Below are positions 26,923 through 36,487 of a DNA stretch of 59,302 nt, piece by piece; position 1 is the first letter of the stretch; the number at the start of each line of letters is the position of its first letter. A program made the translations under genes and the position numbers. The notes under the pieces were generated by a model, which was given only the letters and a program-made list of their open reading frames with translations, searched no databases and was not told the DNA's origin. This DNA is from Muribaculaceae bacterium (GTDB lineage: Bacteria; Bacteroidota; Bacteroidia; Bacteroidales; Muribaculaceae): assembly GCA_017964485.1 (NCBI GenBank), contig JAGCRW010000028.1, positions 1 through 59,302 on the forward strand. The letters run 5' to 3'.

Positions 26923-27501
26923 ATGGAACAACAAGATATAAAGAAAACACCTATTAATATTACAGAAGAACCAGAGGCAAAGGTGTGGTATGCCATCCGC
27001 GTGACATTCAATCGTGAGATGAAGGTTAAGGATGACCTTGACTTGCGTGGGATTGAGAGTTTTGTCCCTATGAAGTATGTGATGGGCACACGTCGCGGGC
27101 GTCGCGTTAAGAAGTTGGTGCCTTCAATTCATAACTTGATATTCTTTCACATAGAACCGTCGGTGATGAAGAAGTATAAGGCGACCACCAAAATGCCAAT
27201 CCGCTACATTATGAATCCCGCTACTAAGAAGCCTGTGGTGGTGCCTGAGCACGAGATGAAAAATTTCATTGCCGTGGCTGGGACCTATGAGGAGCAACTG
27301 GAGTATATCACTCCCAAGCCAGGCCAATTTACTCGTGGCGACAGAGTAAGGATATTGGGCGGCCCCTTTGAGGGCGCTGAGGGCGTACTTCAACGTGTGA
27401 AAGGCGATAGTCGTGTGATTGTGAGCATAATGGGTCTTGTCGCCGTTGCCACTACTACAATTCATCCATCATTACTTGAGAAATTGCCTAAGGAGAAATA
27501 A
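26923..27501 (+). CDS. UpxY-family NusG-like transcription antiterminator
   Basis: This 192-residue NusG paralogue has an NGN domain (AKVWYAIRVTFNREMKVKDDL, then FVPMKYVMGTRRGRRVKKLV) and a C-terminal KOW domain (FTRGDRVRILGGPFEGAEGVL). UpxY proteins of Bacteroides bind RNA polymerase and let it read through the leader of their own capsule operon. Here the gene is followed by gmd-fcl, while the main polysaccharide operon begins 8 kb further on, beyond oppositely oriented transporters and groESL. Its target leader is therefore not obvious. Length and motifs are normal. Confidence 0.85.
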   Translation: MEQQDIKKTPINITEEPEAKVWYAIRVTFNREMKVKDDLDLRGIESFVPMKYVMGTRRGRRVKKLVPSIHNLIFFHIEPSVMKKYKATTKMPIRYIMNPATKKPVVVPEHEMKNFIAVAGTYEEQLEYITPKPGQFTRGDRVRILGGPFEGAEGVLQRVKGDSRVIVSIMGLVAVATTTIHPSLLEKLPKEK

Positions 27502-27545
27502 TCAATCCAATTTTTGATGAATTTCCAAAAATGAGTGTGTCTTTA

Positions 27546-27614
27546 GATAAATTAGGCTGCGCCTCTGAAAAACTCAAATAAATTTGGATTTTCTCTCAAC
27601 TTGCAGTAATTTTG
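27546..27614 (+). repeat. Promoter-bearing repeat element, copy A
   Basis: It begins GATAAATTAGGCTGCGCCTC and ends CTCTCAACTTGCAGTAATTT plus TG. Its two ends closely match 33106-33190. Its 3' end is the gmd promoter. Confidence 0.65.
27583..27614 (+). promoter_or_regulatory. -33/-7 promoter of gmd
   Basis: TTTG at 27583-27586 and TAATTTTG at 27607-27614 are spaced by 20 bases, matching the Bacteroidota consensus. It lies at the end of repeat element A and overlaps an upstream in-frame start at 27612, arguing for translation from 27642. Confidence 0.65.
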
Positions 27615-27641
27615 TATTTTAAAACAAAAAATCAGGGTAAA

Positions 27642-28721
27642 ATGAACGAGAATAATCAAAAGGTGGCATTGATAACTGGCATTACTGGTCAGGATGGCAG
27701 TTATTTGGCGGAGTTGTTGCTTGAAAAGGGCTATGAGGTGCATGGCATCATAAGACGCAGCAGTTCTTTTAATACAGGTCGCATCGAGCATCTGTATCTC
27801 GATGAGTGGGTGCGTGATATGCGTCAGCAGCGCCTTATCAATCTGCACTATGGCGACATGACCGACTCAAGTTCGCTCATCCGTCTTATAGAGACCATCA
27901 AACCCGATGAGATTTACAACCTCGCCGCTCAAAGCCATGTTAAGGTCTCATTTGACGTGCCAGAATATACTGCCGAGGCCGATGCTGTGGGCACATTACG
28001 ACTGCTTGAGGCGGTGCGTATAACTCACCGCGAGAAGGTGACAAAGATATATCAGGCTAGCACAAGCGAACTCTATGGCAAAGTTCAAGAAATACCTCAG
28101 AGCGAGACAACTCCATTTTACCCACGTAGTCCTTATGCTGTGGCAAAACTCTACAGCTTCTGGATTATGAAAAACTATCGTGAGAGTTATGGCATGTACA
28201 CTGCCAACGGTATCCTTTTCAACCATGAGAGTGAACGTCGTGGCGAGAATTTCGTGACTCGCAAGATAACTTTTGCTGCATCACGCATAGTTAATGGTTT
28301 GCAGGACAAGCTGTACTTAGGCAACCTTAATGCTAAGCGTGACTGGGGCTATGCCCGCGACTATGTGGAGTGCATGTGGCTTATTCTGCAACAGCCTGAG
28401 CCAGATGATTTTGTGATTGCTACAGGCGAATACCACTCGGTGCGCGAGTTCTGCACTTTGGCTTTCCATCATGCAGGCATCGAATTGGAATGGCAAGGCG
28501 AGGGGCTTGACGAGAAAGGCATTGACAAGGCCACAGGCAAGGTGATTGTGGAGGTCGACAAGAAATATTTCCGTCCTGCTGAGGTTGACCAGCTGCTTGG
28601 CGATCCTACTAAAGCGAAGAGCCAACTTGGCTGGAATCCCCGTAAGACCACCTTTGACCAACTTGTGAAACTCATGGTGGATCACGATTTGCAACACGTG
28701 AAAAAGGTATACCATTTGTAA
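27642..28721 (+). CDS. gmd: GDP-mannose 4,6-dehydratase
   Basis: This 359-residue short-chain dehydrogenase converts GDP-D-mannose to GDP-4-keto-6-deoxy-D-mannose, the first step to GDP-L-fucose. The Rossmann motif is [22 protein letters not shown]-specific [17 protein letters not shown] follows, then the catalytic T/S-E segment ASTSELYGK and the Tyr-Lys pair in [15 protein letters not shown]. The start at 27642 lies downstream of the promoter; a longer frame from 27612 would begin within it. fcl follows after 84 bases. The product feeds surface polysaccharide synthesis, although no fucosyltransferase is identified in the window. Confidence 0.95.
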   Translation: MNENNQKVALITGITGQDGSYLAELLLEKGYEVHGIIRRSSSFNTGRIEHLYLDEWVRDMRQQRLINLHYGDMTDSSSLIRLIETIKPDEIYNLAAQSHVKVSFDVPEYTAEADAVGTLRLLEAVRITHREKVTKIYQASTSELYGKVQEIPQSETTPFYPRSPYAVAKLYSFWIMKNYRESYGMYTANGILFNHESERRGENFVTRKITFAASRIVNGLQDKLYLGNLNAKRDWGYARDYVECMWLILQQPEPDDFVIATGEYHSVREFCTLAFHHAGIELEWQGEGLDEKGIDKATGKVIVEVDKKYFRPAEVDQLLGDPTKAKSQLGWNPRKTTFDQLVKLMVDHDLQHVKKVYHL

Positions 28722-28751
28722 GTGTAAAGTGTTAAGTTTTAAGTGTAAAGT
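28720..28751. repeat. Short direct repeat in the gmd-fcl gap
   Basis: AAGTGTAAAGT occurs at 28720-28730 and 28741-28751, separated by GTTAAGTTTT. It is another example of the stutter repeats found in gaps of this window. Confidence 0.6.
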
Positions 28752-28805
28752 AAAGTCGCTGGTACGGATATAGTTATTTGATTCCTTTAACTCCTTTAAG
28801 TAATA

Positions 28806-29882
28806 ATGGAGAAAGATTCTAAGATATATGTTGCTGGGCATCGGGGACTTGTAGGGTCGGCGATTTGGAAAAGCCTTGAGAAGAAGGGTTATACCAATCT
28901 CATTGGCCGTTCCCACCAAGAACTAGACTTGATGGATAGCGTGGCGGTGCGTAGTTTCTTTGATGAAGAGCATCCCGAATATGTGGTGCTTGCCGCTGCT
29001 CATGTGGGTGGCATAATGGCAAACCTCAAGTATCGCGCCGACTTTATTTATCAAAACCTCCAGATTCAGCAGAACGTAATAGGGGAGAGCTGGAGGCATG
29101 GCGTGAAGAAATTGCTGTTCTTGGGCAGCACCTGTATCTATCCTCGTGAAGCGCCACAGCCTATCCCAGAGACAGCATTGCTCACTGCGCCACTGGAATA
29201 TACCAATGAGCCATACGCAATCGCCAAGATTGCTGGTTTGAAAATGTGCGAGAGTTTCAATTTGCAATATGGCACCAACTTTATTGCCGTAATGCCTACT
29301 AACTTATATGGTCCCAACGACAATTTTAACCTTGAGACAAGTCATGTGATGCCGGCTATGATTCGCAAGATGCACCTAGCCAAGATGCTTAATGAGGGCA
29401 ATTGGGATGGACTGCGTGCCGACCTTGACAGCCGACCTGTAGAAGGCGTTGACGGCAAGGCTTCACATGTGGAGATTGAGGCGTTGCTCGACCGTTATGG
29501 CATCAACCGCGAGAGGCTAGTCTTGTGGGGCACTGGCGCGCCCATCCGCGAGTTCTTGTGGAGCGAGGATATGGCAGACGCTAGCGTCTATTGCTTGGAA
29601 CATATTGATTTTAACGATGTGCGCGGCAATACCCATGAGGTGCGCAATTGCCACATCAATATTGGCAGCGGCAAGGAAATCACAATTAAGCAGCTCGCCG
29701 AATTGGTAAAGGATACGGTTGGTTACAACGGTATTATAGAGTGGGACAGCACCAAGCCCGATGGCACACTGCGCAAACTTACCGACGTGTCAAAACTCCA
29801 CTCTCTAGGCTGGCGCCACACAATGGAGATAGAACAAGGAGTACCAGCATTATATCGTTGGTACCTAGAAAGCCTAAGATAA
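28806..29882 (+). CDS. fcl: GDP-L-fucose synthase
   Basis: This 358-residue epimerase/reductase turns GDP-4-keto-6-deoxymannose into GDP-L-fucose. Motifs are AGHRGLVGSAIWKSLEKKG (NADPH binding), FLGSTCIYP (catalytic Ser) and NEPYAIAKIAGLK (Tyr-Lys). It is about 40 residues longer than the E. coli enzyme because of an insertion around residues 190-240, a form I associate with Bacteroidota. It is co-directional with gmd and ends at a strong bidirectional terminator. Confidence 0.95.
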   Translation: MEKDSKIYVAGHRGLVGSAIWKSLEKKGYTNLIGRSHQELDLMDSVAVRSFFDEEHPEYVVLAAAHVGGIMANLKYRADFIYQNLQIQQNVIGESWRHGVKKLLFLGSTCIYPREAPQPIPETALLTAPLEYTNEPYAIAKIAGLKMCESFNLQYGTNFIAVMPTNLYGPNDNFNLETSHVMPAMIRKMHLAKMLNEGNWDGLRADLDSRPVEGVDGKASHVEIEALLDRYGINRERLVLWGTGAPIREFLWSEDMADASVYCLEHIDFNDVRGNTHEVRNCHINIGSGKEITIKQLAELVKDTVGYNGIIEWDSTKPDGTLRKLTDVSKLHSLGWRHTMEIEQGVPALYRWYLESLR

Positions 29883-29883
29883 C

Positions 29884-29915
29884 AAAAAGCTCGACAAAAT
29901 CATGTCGAGCTTTTT
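29884..29915. terminator. Bidirectional terminator between fcl and the MFS gene
   Basis: A perfect 13-bp stem (AAAAAGCTCGACA / TGTCGAGCTTTTT) has a 6-base loop and lies between convergent genes. Confidence 0.9.
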
Positions 29916-29940
29916 GATGGATGAATGTTGATTTCTTTTC

Positions 29941-31305
29941 TTATTGCTTTGTGATATTGGCTTTTTGTAGGCCGTAATTTTTGCGGCGGTCGATTAGGAG
30001 AATCATTATCGAGACGATGATTGCTGCGACACCAATGCCGGTGAAGATCCACATTGCCTGAGTGTAGTCAACATTGTCGCCCACGGTGTTGCGCTCCAGC
30101 ACTCCGCCAATGATGATGGGAATGAGCATCAGTCCTATGTTCTGAATGTAGTAGATGATGGAGTAGGCTGTACCCAACTGTTTCATCGGCACAATCTTTG
30201 GTACTGCAGGCCATAGCACGCTGGGCAGCAGCGAGAAAGCGATACCTAGGATAAACATCAGACAAACTGCCAATATGCTTGAGTTTAGTGGCAGAGCAAA
30301 GACTGCCAGCACAAGTGTGAGCATTATGGTTCCAATAATCATGATTGTGGCGCCCTTCCCAATTTTGTCGTACATACCGCCAAAGAGTGGTGTCAAGATG
30401 ATGGATGTGAACGGCAATATTGAAGAAATCAAGCCAGCAAATGACGGTTCGACACCATATTTTGAAATCATAAGTTTGGTGGCGAAATCGAGGAAAGGAT
30501 ATAGTGCCGAGTAATATAGCAGGCACAATAAAGTGATAAGCCAAAAGCCAGGGTTCTTCATCGTTGCGCCCATATCCTTGAAATGGAACTTCTCGTCATC
30601 ATCGGTGGCATTCTCTTGTGTGCCAGTATCGGCTTTTCGGTCTATTGAACAGTAAATCAAGTAGATGATTAGTCCCACGCCGACCGAGAAGAGTCCGATG
30701 AGAATAGGAGTGCTCAGTGAGATTTTGTCCGCCAACATTGGAGCTCCTGCTAGTGCCAGTCCTGTGCCGAGACGAGCTAGGGCTACTTGAATTCCCATAG
30801 CGAGAGCCATCTCCTTGCCTGAGAACCACTTGACGACAACCTTTGACACAGTGATGCCACATAACTCATAGCCAATGCCAAAGGTGGCAAATCCTAGCGC
30901 AGCCACAAGTACTTGGAGTTTGATCGTGGGGTCGGTATAGGCAATCCACTGCAGGTTGATGTTCAGCACTTGTGATGGATCCATGAAAGCTATGGCATAG
31001 AAGTCGATCGCCGTGCCGCCGAGCATAAGCACGCACGACAGAATACCGGCAAATCGCACCCCTGTCTTGTCAAGGATAATGCCGCCCACAAAGAGCATGA
31101 GCAGGAACACATTGAAGAATCCTCGCGAACCTGCCAATACGCCAAATTCACTGCTTGTCCACCCCAGATCGCCTTCAAGGAAATGCTGCAATGGTGACAT
31201 CTGCTTGGCGACTATGTACCCCATCATCATGGTGACAGAGACAAGTCCTAACACTGTCCAGCGTAGGGCGGGCGAGTTGTTGATTTTTTGTGCTACTTTT
31301 GTCAT
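29941..31305 (-). CDS. MFS transporter, OFA-like, tandem copy 1
   Basis: This 454-residue inner-membrane transporter has 12 predicted segments and resembles the oxalate/formate antiporter-like branch of the major facilitator superfamily. The conserved central segment is GITVSKVVVKWFSGKEMALA. The ATG at 31305 (MTKVAQKINN) was chosen because the longer frame from 31332 runs into the terminator hairpin of the upstream gene. It is paralogous to the frameshifted gene immediately upstream. The substrate is unknown. The C-terminus ends shortly after the last membrane segment. Confidence 0.8.
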   Translation of the reverse strand: MTKVAQKINNSPALRWTVLGLVSVTMMMGYIVAKQMSPLQHFLEGDLGWTSSEFGVLAGSRGFFNVFLLMLFVGGIILDKTGVRFAGILSCVLMLGGTAIDFYAIAFMDPSQVLNINLQWIAYTDPTIKLQVLVAALGFATFGIGYELCGITVSKVVVKWFSGKEMALAMGIQVALARLGTGLALAGAPMLADKISLSTPILIGLFSVGVGLIIYLIYCSIDRKADTGTQENATDDDEKFHFKDMGATMKNPGFWLITLLCLLYYSALYPFLDFATKLMISKYGVEPSFAGLISSILPFTSIILTPLFGGMYDKIGKGATIMIIGTIMLTLVLAVFALPLNSSILAVCLMFILGIAFSLLPSVLWPAVPKIVPMKQLGTAYSIIYYIQNIGLMLIPIIIGGVLERNTVGDNVDYTQAMWIFTGIGVAAIIVSIMILLIDRRKNYGLQKANITKQ

Positions 31306-31310
31306 GTCAT

Positions 31311-31351
31311 AAAAACAGGGCGTGCAAGCCACATGAGCAACACACGCCCTG
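31311..31351 (-). terminator. Terminator between the tandem MFS genes
   Basis: The stem CAGGGCGTG / CACGCCCTG has an 18-base loop and is followed by TTTTT on the minus strand. It lies between the stop of the frameshifted MFS gene and the start of the intact one. Confidence 0.7.
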
Positions 31352-31373
31352 AATAATTCTAAATCGTTATAGA

Positions 31374-33031
31374 TTAAGCCTCTACTGGCTGCTCTTCTAC
31401 GGGGTTCTCCTCGGGCTTGATGTTAGGCTCTTCAAGACCAAGTTTCTTCTTCTTGTCAACAACTTTGAGAAGCAAACCAAGAACCAATGCAGCTACACCT
31501 AAACTTGCAAGCATAATGAGTGGCCATGTATAGTCGAGCTTAGTTGGGTCGGTAACTCCTTCATTGGTGTTTTCAAGAACCTTGCCAATGAGCAGTGGGA
31601 ACAACCACAGACCAATGTTCTGAATCCAGAAGATAAGAGCATAGGCCGAACCAATAATCTTAGAGTCAACGAGCTTGGGAACGCTTGGCCACAATGATGC
31701 TGGAACCAATGAGAACGAAGAACCAAGCACGAGAATGGTAAGATAAGCAACGGTAATACCGCCAATCTCATTACCCTTAAACATTGGAAGAATGAAGGCG
31801 AAAGTAAGGTGGCATGCAATCAGAAGCAGTGAACCTAATACTAACATTGAAGCTGCTTTACCCTTGTGGTCAACATAGTTGCCAAGGATTGGAGTAATAC
31901 CAACAGCGAGCAGTGGGAATACGGCAAATACTGTCTCAGCACTTTGACGCATGTAACCCATATAGCAGAATATTACAAGGCAAATAACCGACACAATCAA
32001 CATGCCATATTTCATCGCTTTAGTCTTAGAGAAGTTGCTGATAAATGCTGTTGCAGCAACAATAAGCATGATGATATATTGAACGATGGTTACAGTGCTG
32101 CCTGCCCAGAACGAGTTGGGGTCAACCTCAGTGAATGTGAGGTTACATTGGAGCATATTAACAGCATATTTCTGGAATGGGAAAATTGCTGAATAATAGA
32201 GTACGCAAAGAAGAGCAACAAGCCAGAAGCCACCACTTGAGAGAATCTTGCCAATATCACTAACCTTGAATGGATCGTCTTTCTCCTCGGCCTCACCAGT
32301 TTGAGCGTCAAGTTTCTTGTCCATGAAGAAGTAAACAATGAACATGATGAGAGCAATCATCAGGAGGACTACGCCAAATGCTACCGAACGAGAAACGTCG
32401 ATGCTGCCACCAAGTTTGGCAAACATAGGCGAGAAAATCATACAAGTGGCAACACCAAGACGTGCAAGGGCCATCTCTGAACCCATAGCAAGGGCCATCT
32501 CACGACCTTTGAACCACTTAACAATACCACGGCTAACAGTAATACCTGCCATCTCAACACCGCAACCAAAATCATGAAGCCCACAGCGGCAAATTTGGCA
32601 CTTGCAGGCATGCCCTCATAGAAAGGCGAAACGCCCAGTTCGTCGAATCCTGGGATGTAGTTGAGGTTATTGGTAAACCAAGTCTCAAGGCCGCTACCTT
32701 TAAAAGCATCGGTAACTGCGTACCATTTGATAATTGCGCCCACAAGCATCACAGCACCCGAAAGGATAGCAGTGAAGCGAACACCCATCTTGTCGAGGAT
32801 AATACCCGCAAAAATCAAGAAGAAGATGAACACGTTTAGGAAAGTCTCAGCTCCCTGCATAGTGCCGAAAGCAAGAGAATCCCATCCACGAGTTTCCTGC
32901 ATCAAGTCTTTGATAGGCGAGAGGATGTCCATGAAAATGTAGCTGCAGAACATGGCAAGAGCCAGCAGCAATAGTGCGGTCCAGCGCCAGCCGGCTGAAT
33001 CGCGTAATGTCTGTTTAATTGTTTGTGTCAT
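31374..33031 (-). pseudogene. MFS transporter, OFA-like, tandem copy 2, single-base frameshift
   Basis: Two overlapping frames together make one OFA-like transporter of about 552 residues. The 5' part (from 33031) runs MTQTIKQTLRDSAGWRW... to KFAAVGFMI. The 3' part continues as FGCGVEMAGITVSRG...VKWFKGREMALAMG and ends NPVEEQPVEA. Restoring one T to the four-T run (AAAA at 32568-32571 on the plus strand) rejoins the frames and recreates the GFxxFGxGxExxGITVS pattern seen in copy 1. The two halves carry no other damage, so this is a recent mutation, a phase-variable tract or a sequencing error. It has a promoter at 33088-33095. The substrate is unknown. Confidence 0.85.
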
Positions 33032-33087
33032 ACTGATTTTTACTAGTTTTATATGTTTATGTTTGTTTGATTTCAGAAATACGAGTG

Positions 33088-33095
33088 CAAAGATA
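33088..33095 (-). promoter_or_regulatory. -7 box for the frameshifted MFS gene
   Basis: The minus strand reads TATCTTTG, 57 bases upstream of the ATG at 33031. Confidence 0.5.
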
Positions 33096-33105
33096 CACTA
33101 TTTTT

Positions 33106-33190
33106 GATAAATTAGGTTGCGTCTCGGCATAAAAAATAAAAAAACTCGTTTTTTATATTTTGTTCTGCTCTCGACTTGCACTAATTTTAT
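33106..33190 (+). repeat. Promoter-bearing repeat element, copy B
   Basis: It begins GATAAATTAGGTTGCGTCTC and ends CTCTCGACTTGCACTAATTT plus TA. The ends match copy A (27546-27614), while the AT-rich centre differs in length. The ending supplies a -7-like box, so groESL may have a housekeeping promoter in addition to the sigma-54 type one. Confidence 0.6.
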
Positions 33191-33210
33191 TTAAATAGGT
33201 AAATAATTTT

Positions 33211-33224
33211 TATGACAAAATGTC
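33211..33224. promoter_or_regulatory. Palindrome upstream of groES
   Basis: TATGACAAAATGTC is identical to 13101-13114 upstream of clpB. The inverted arms are GACA/TGTC with an AAA spacer, and the centre lies 30 bases upstream of the -24 GG. Confidence 0.6.
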
Positions 33225-33246
33225 GTTAAGGTGAAAAAGAGTGGTT

Positions 33247-33264
33247 TTGGCACAGATTGTGCAT
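33247..33264 (+). promoter_or_regulatory. Sigma-54 type -24/-12 promoter of groESL
   Basis: TTGGCACAGATTGTGCAT has GG at 33249-33250 and GC at 33261-33262, with the required 10-base spacing. Only one base of the TTGC half site deviates. The implied leader is about 60 bases. Confidence 0.7.
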
Positions 33265-33334
33265 AGTAGGGGAGAGGCGTAAAGCCCTATTTTTAATATT
33301 GCAAATAATATATTAACTTAAAACACATAACAAA

Positions 33335-33610
33335 ATGACTATTAAACCATTAAGTGACAGAGTTCTTATAGAGCCTGCAAAAGCCGAAGAGGTTACTGCT
33401 GGGGGTATCATTATTCCCGATAGCGCAAAAGAGAAACCCTTGAAGGGTATTGTTAAAGCCGTTGGTCATGGCACCAAAGACGAGGAAATGGTAGTAAAAG
33501 CTGGTGATACTGTGCTCTATGGCAAGTATGCTGGTACCGAGATTGAGGTAGATGGCGCAAAACTGCTGATTATGCGTCAGAGTGACATTTTGGCAATTGT
33601 AGAAGACTAA
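33335..33610 (+). CDS. groES: Co-chaperonin GroES
   Basis: This 91-residue protein is the heptameric lid of the GroEL folding chamber. It starts [19 protein letters not shown] and has the mobile loop [18 protein letters not shown] and the roof/base strands that end DILAIVED. Length is typical. It is the first gene of the groES-groEL operon, preceded by a sigma-54 type promoter and the palindrome shared with clpB. Confidence 0.98.
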   Translation: MTIKPLSDRVLIEPAKAEEVTAGGIIIPDSAKEKPLKGIVKAVGHGTKDEEMVVKAGDTVLYGKYAGTEIEVDGAKLLIMRQSDILAIVED

Positions 33611-33632
33611 TAAAAATTTTAAGGAGAAATAA

Positions 33633-35270
<1,638 letters not shown>

Positions 35271-35294
35271 TGTAAATTACATACTACAATCCAT

Positions 35295-35329
35295 AACCGA
35301 AGGCTCAAACTAGGGCCTTCGGTTTTTTT
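35295..35329 (+). terminator. groESL terminator
   Basis: A perfect 10-bp stem AACCGAAGGC / GCCTTCGGTT is followed by seven T residues. Confidence 0.9.
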
Positions 35330-35380
35330 GTGTAATGATGTGTTTTCTCTGGGATAAAAAATGCTGCTGTATATTTTGAA

Positions 35381-35404
35381 AAAATGGAAAATGGAAAATG
35401 AAAA
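35381..35404. repeat. AAAATGG tandem stutter
   Basis: About three units of AAAATGG or AAAATGA lie in tandem just upstream of the polysaccharide operon promoter. Confidence 0.6.
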
Positions 35405-35429
35405 AATTGCATATTAGCAAAAAAATAAG

Positions 35430-35437
35430 TAATTTTG
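35430..35437 (+). promoter_or_regulatory. -7 box for the polysaccharide operon
   Basis: TAATTTTG matches TAnnTTTG, about 248 bases before the start of the Wza-like gene. It is the best match in the gap. Confidence 0.4.
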
Positions 35438-35684
35438 TAGGCTATTTGAGATTTTGCGCCCTTTTAGGAGGATAGTAAAATTGAGCATAAAAATTGCGGA
35501 AATTAATTAAATCGTTAAGTGTTAGCACTTTGTCATACACTTGATGTCCCAAATTTTTGTATTTAAGTCATCATAGCTGGTAAATTTACAATTTGAAAGT
35601 GATGTGAGCAAATTTATGGTAAAACATCAAAACTATTTAAAAAAATATAATTTGAATAATTATTAATTAATAAAATATCTATTT

Positions 35685-36479
35685 ATGAAAATTATTAAAC
35701 TGATAACCTTGATGTGCCTGGCTCTAGTGGTGGCGTCGTGTGGCGCTCCAAAGTTGGGTTATTTCCAGGATGTTCAATCGGGGCAATTGCAGGATTTGCA
35801 ACAACCCAAACTAGTGACAGTTCAACCAGGTGACAAATTGTCAATACTTGTGGGCAGTAAGGATCCAGGTCTTGCATATCTGTTTAACTTGCAGATTGTG
35901 GGACGTTACAAAACCTCTCAGTCGGATGCTAGTTTGAGCACTAGTCAGGTAGCTAGTTACACCGTTGACGAGTTCGGAGAGATTGACTTCCCAGTTTTGG
36001 GCAAGTTGGCGCTAAAAGGCATGACTCGTAGTCAAATAGCTGCTTACATTAAAAATCAACTCATTTCTCGCGAGTTGCTAAAAGACCCAATCGTTACAGT
36101 TGATTTCCTCGATTTGTTCTTCTCGGTAATGGGTGAGGTTAATGCGCCTGGCCGTTTCTTGATGGACCACGACGTAACAACCATTATTGACGCATTGAGC
36201 CGTGCTGGCGACCTTACTATCAATGGTAAGCGTGATAATGTGCTTGTTATGCGCGAGGAAGGTGGAAAGCAGATGGCCTATCGCATAGATCTTACCAATC
36301 TTCAGAGTATATATAACTCACCAGTTTATTACTTGAAGCAAGGTGATATGATATATGTGGAGCCCAATGAGAAGAAAGCCCGTGAGGCAACTGCTGCTGG
36401 CAATGCGTTCTTGCAGCCAACGTTGTGGATATCACTTGCTTCACTGATAACATCGGTATCAGTTCTTATCTTTAAATAA
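35685..36479 (+). CDS. Wza-like polysaccharide export lipoprotein
   Basis: This 264-residue lipoprotein has a signal ending in VVASC, with the lipidated Cys near residue 19. It carries a Poly_export domain (VTVQPGDKLSILVGSKDPGL, DEFGEIDFPVLGKLALKGMT), one SLBB domain (FFSVMGEVNAPGRFLMDHDVT) and a C-terminal hydrophobic helix (LWISLASLITSVSVLIF). Such proteins form the outer-membrane polysaccharide channel. It is shorter than E. coli Wza, with one fewer SLBB-type domain, as is usual in Bacteroidota. The Wzc-like kinase follows after 8 bases. Confidence 0.92.
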   Translation: MKIIKLITLMCLALVVASCGAPKLGYFQDVQSGQLQDLQQPKLVTVQPGDKLSILVGSKDPGLAYLFNLQIVGRYKTSQSDASLSTSQVASYTVDEFGEIDFPVLGKLALKGMTRSQIAAYIKNQLISRELLKDPIVTVDFLDLFFSVMGEVNAPGRFLMDHDVTTIIDALSRAGDLTINGKRDNVLVMREEGGKQMAYRIDLTNLQSIYNSPVYYLKQGDMIYVEPNEKKAREATAAGNAFLQPTLWISLASLITSVSVLIFK

Positions 36480-36487
36480 TTAGTAAG

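Larger units (their letters stand above)
33032..33334. other. Divergent regulatory region of the MFS genes and groESL
   Basis: In order it holds the MFS -7 box (minus strand), repeat element copy B with a TAATTTTA -7-like box for the plus strand, the TATGACAAAATGTC palindrome, and the sigma-54 type promoter of groES. I saw no gene in it. Confidence 0.65.
35271..35684. other. Gap of about 410 bases with the polysaccharide operon leader
   Basis: After the groEL terminator there is an AT-rich stretch with tandem AAAATGG units (35381-35404), a TAATTTTG -7 box at 35430-35437, and a leader of nearly 250 bases with no open frame. Long leaders ahead of Bacteroides capsule operons are the targets of UpxY antiterminators. 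I saw no strong internal terminator hairpin here. Confidence 0.5.

Noticed and set aside
35271-35684. Invertible capsule promoter of the Bacteroides type
   Set aside because: I looked for inverted repeats flanking the promoter and for a nearby invertase gene and found neither.
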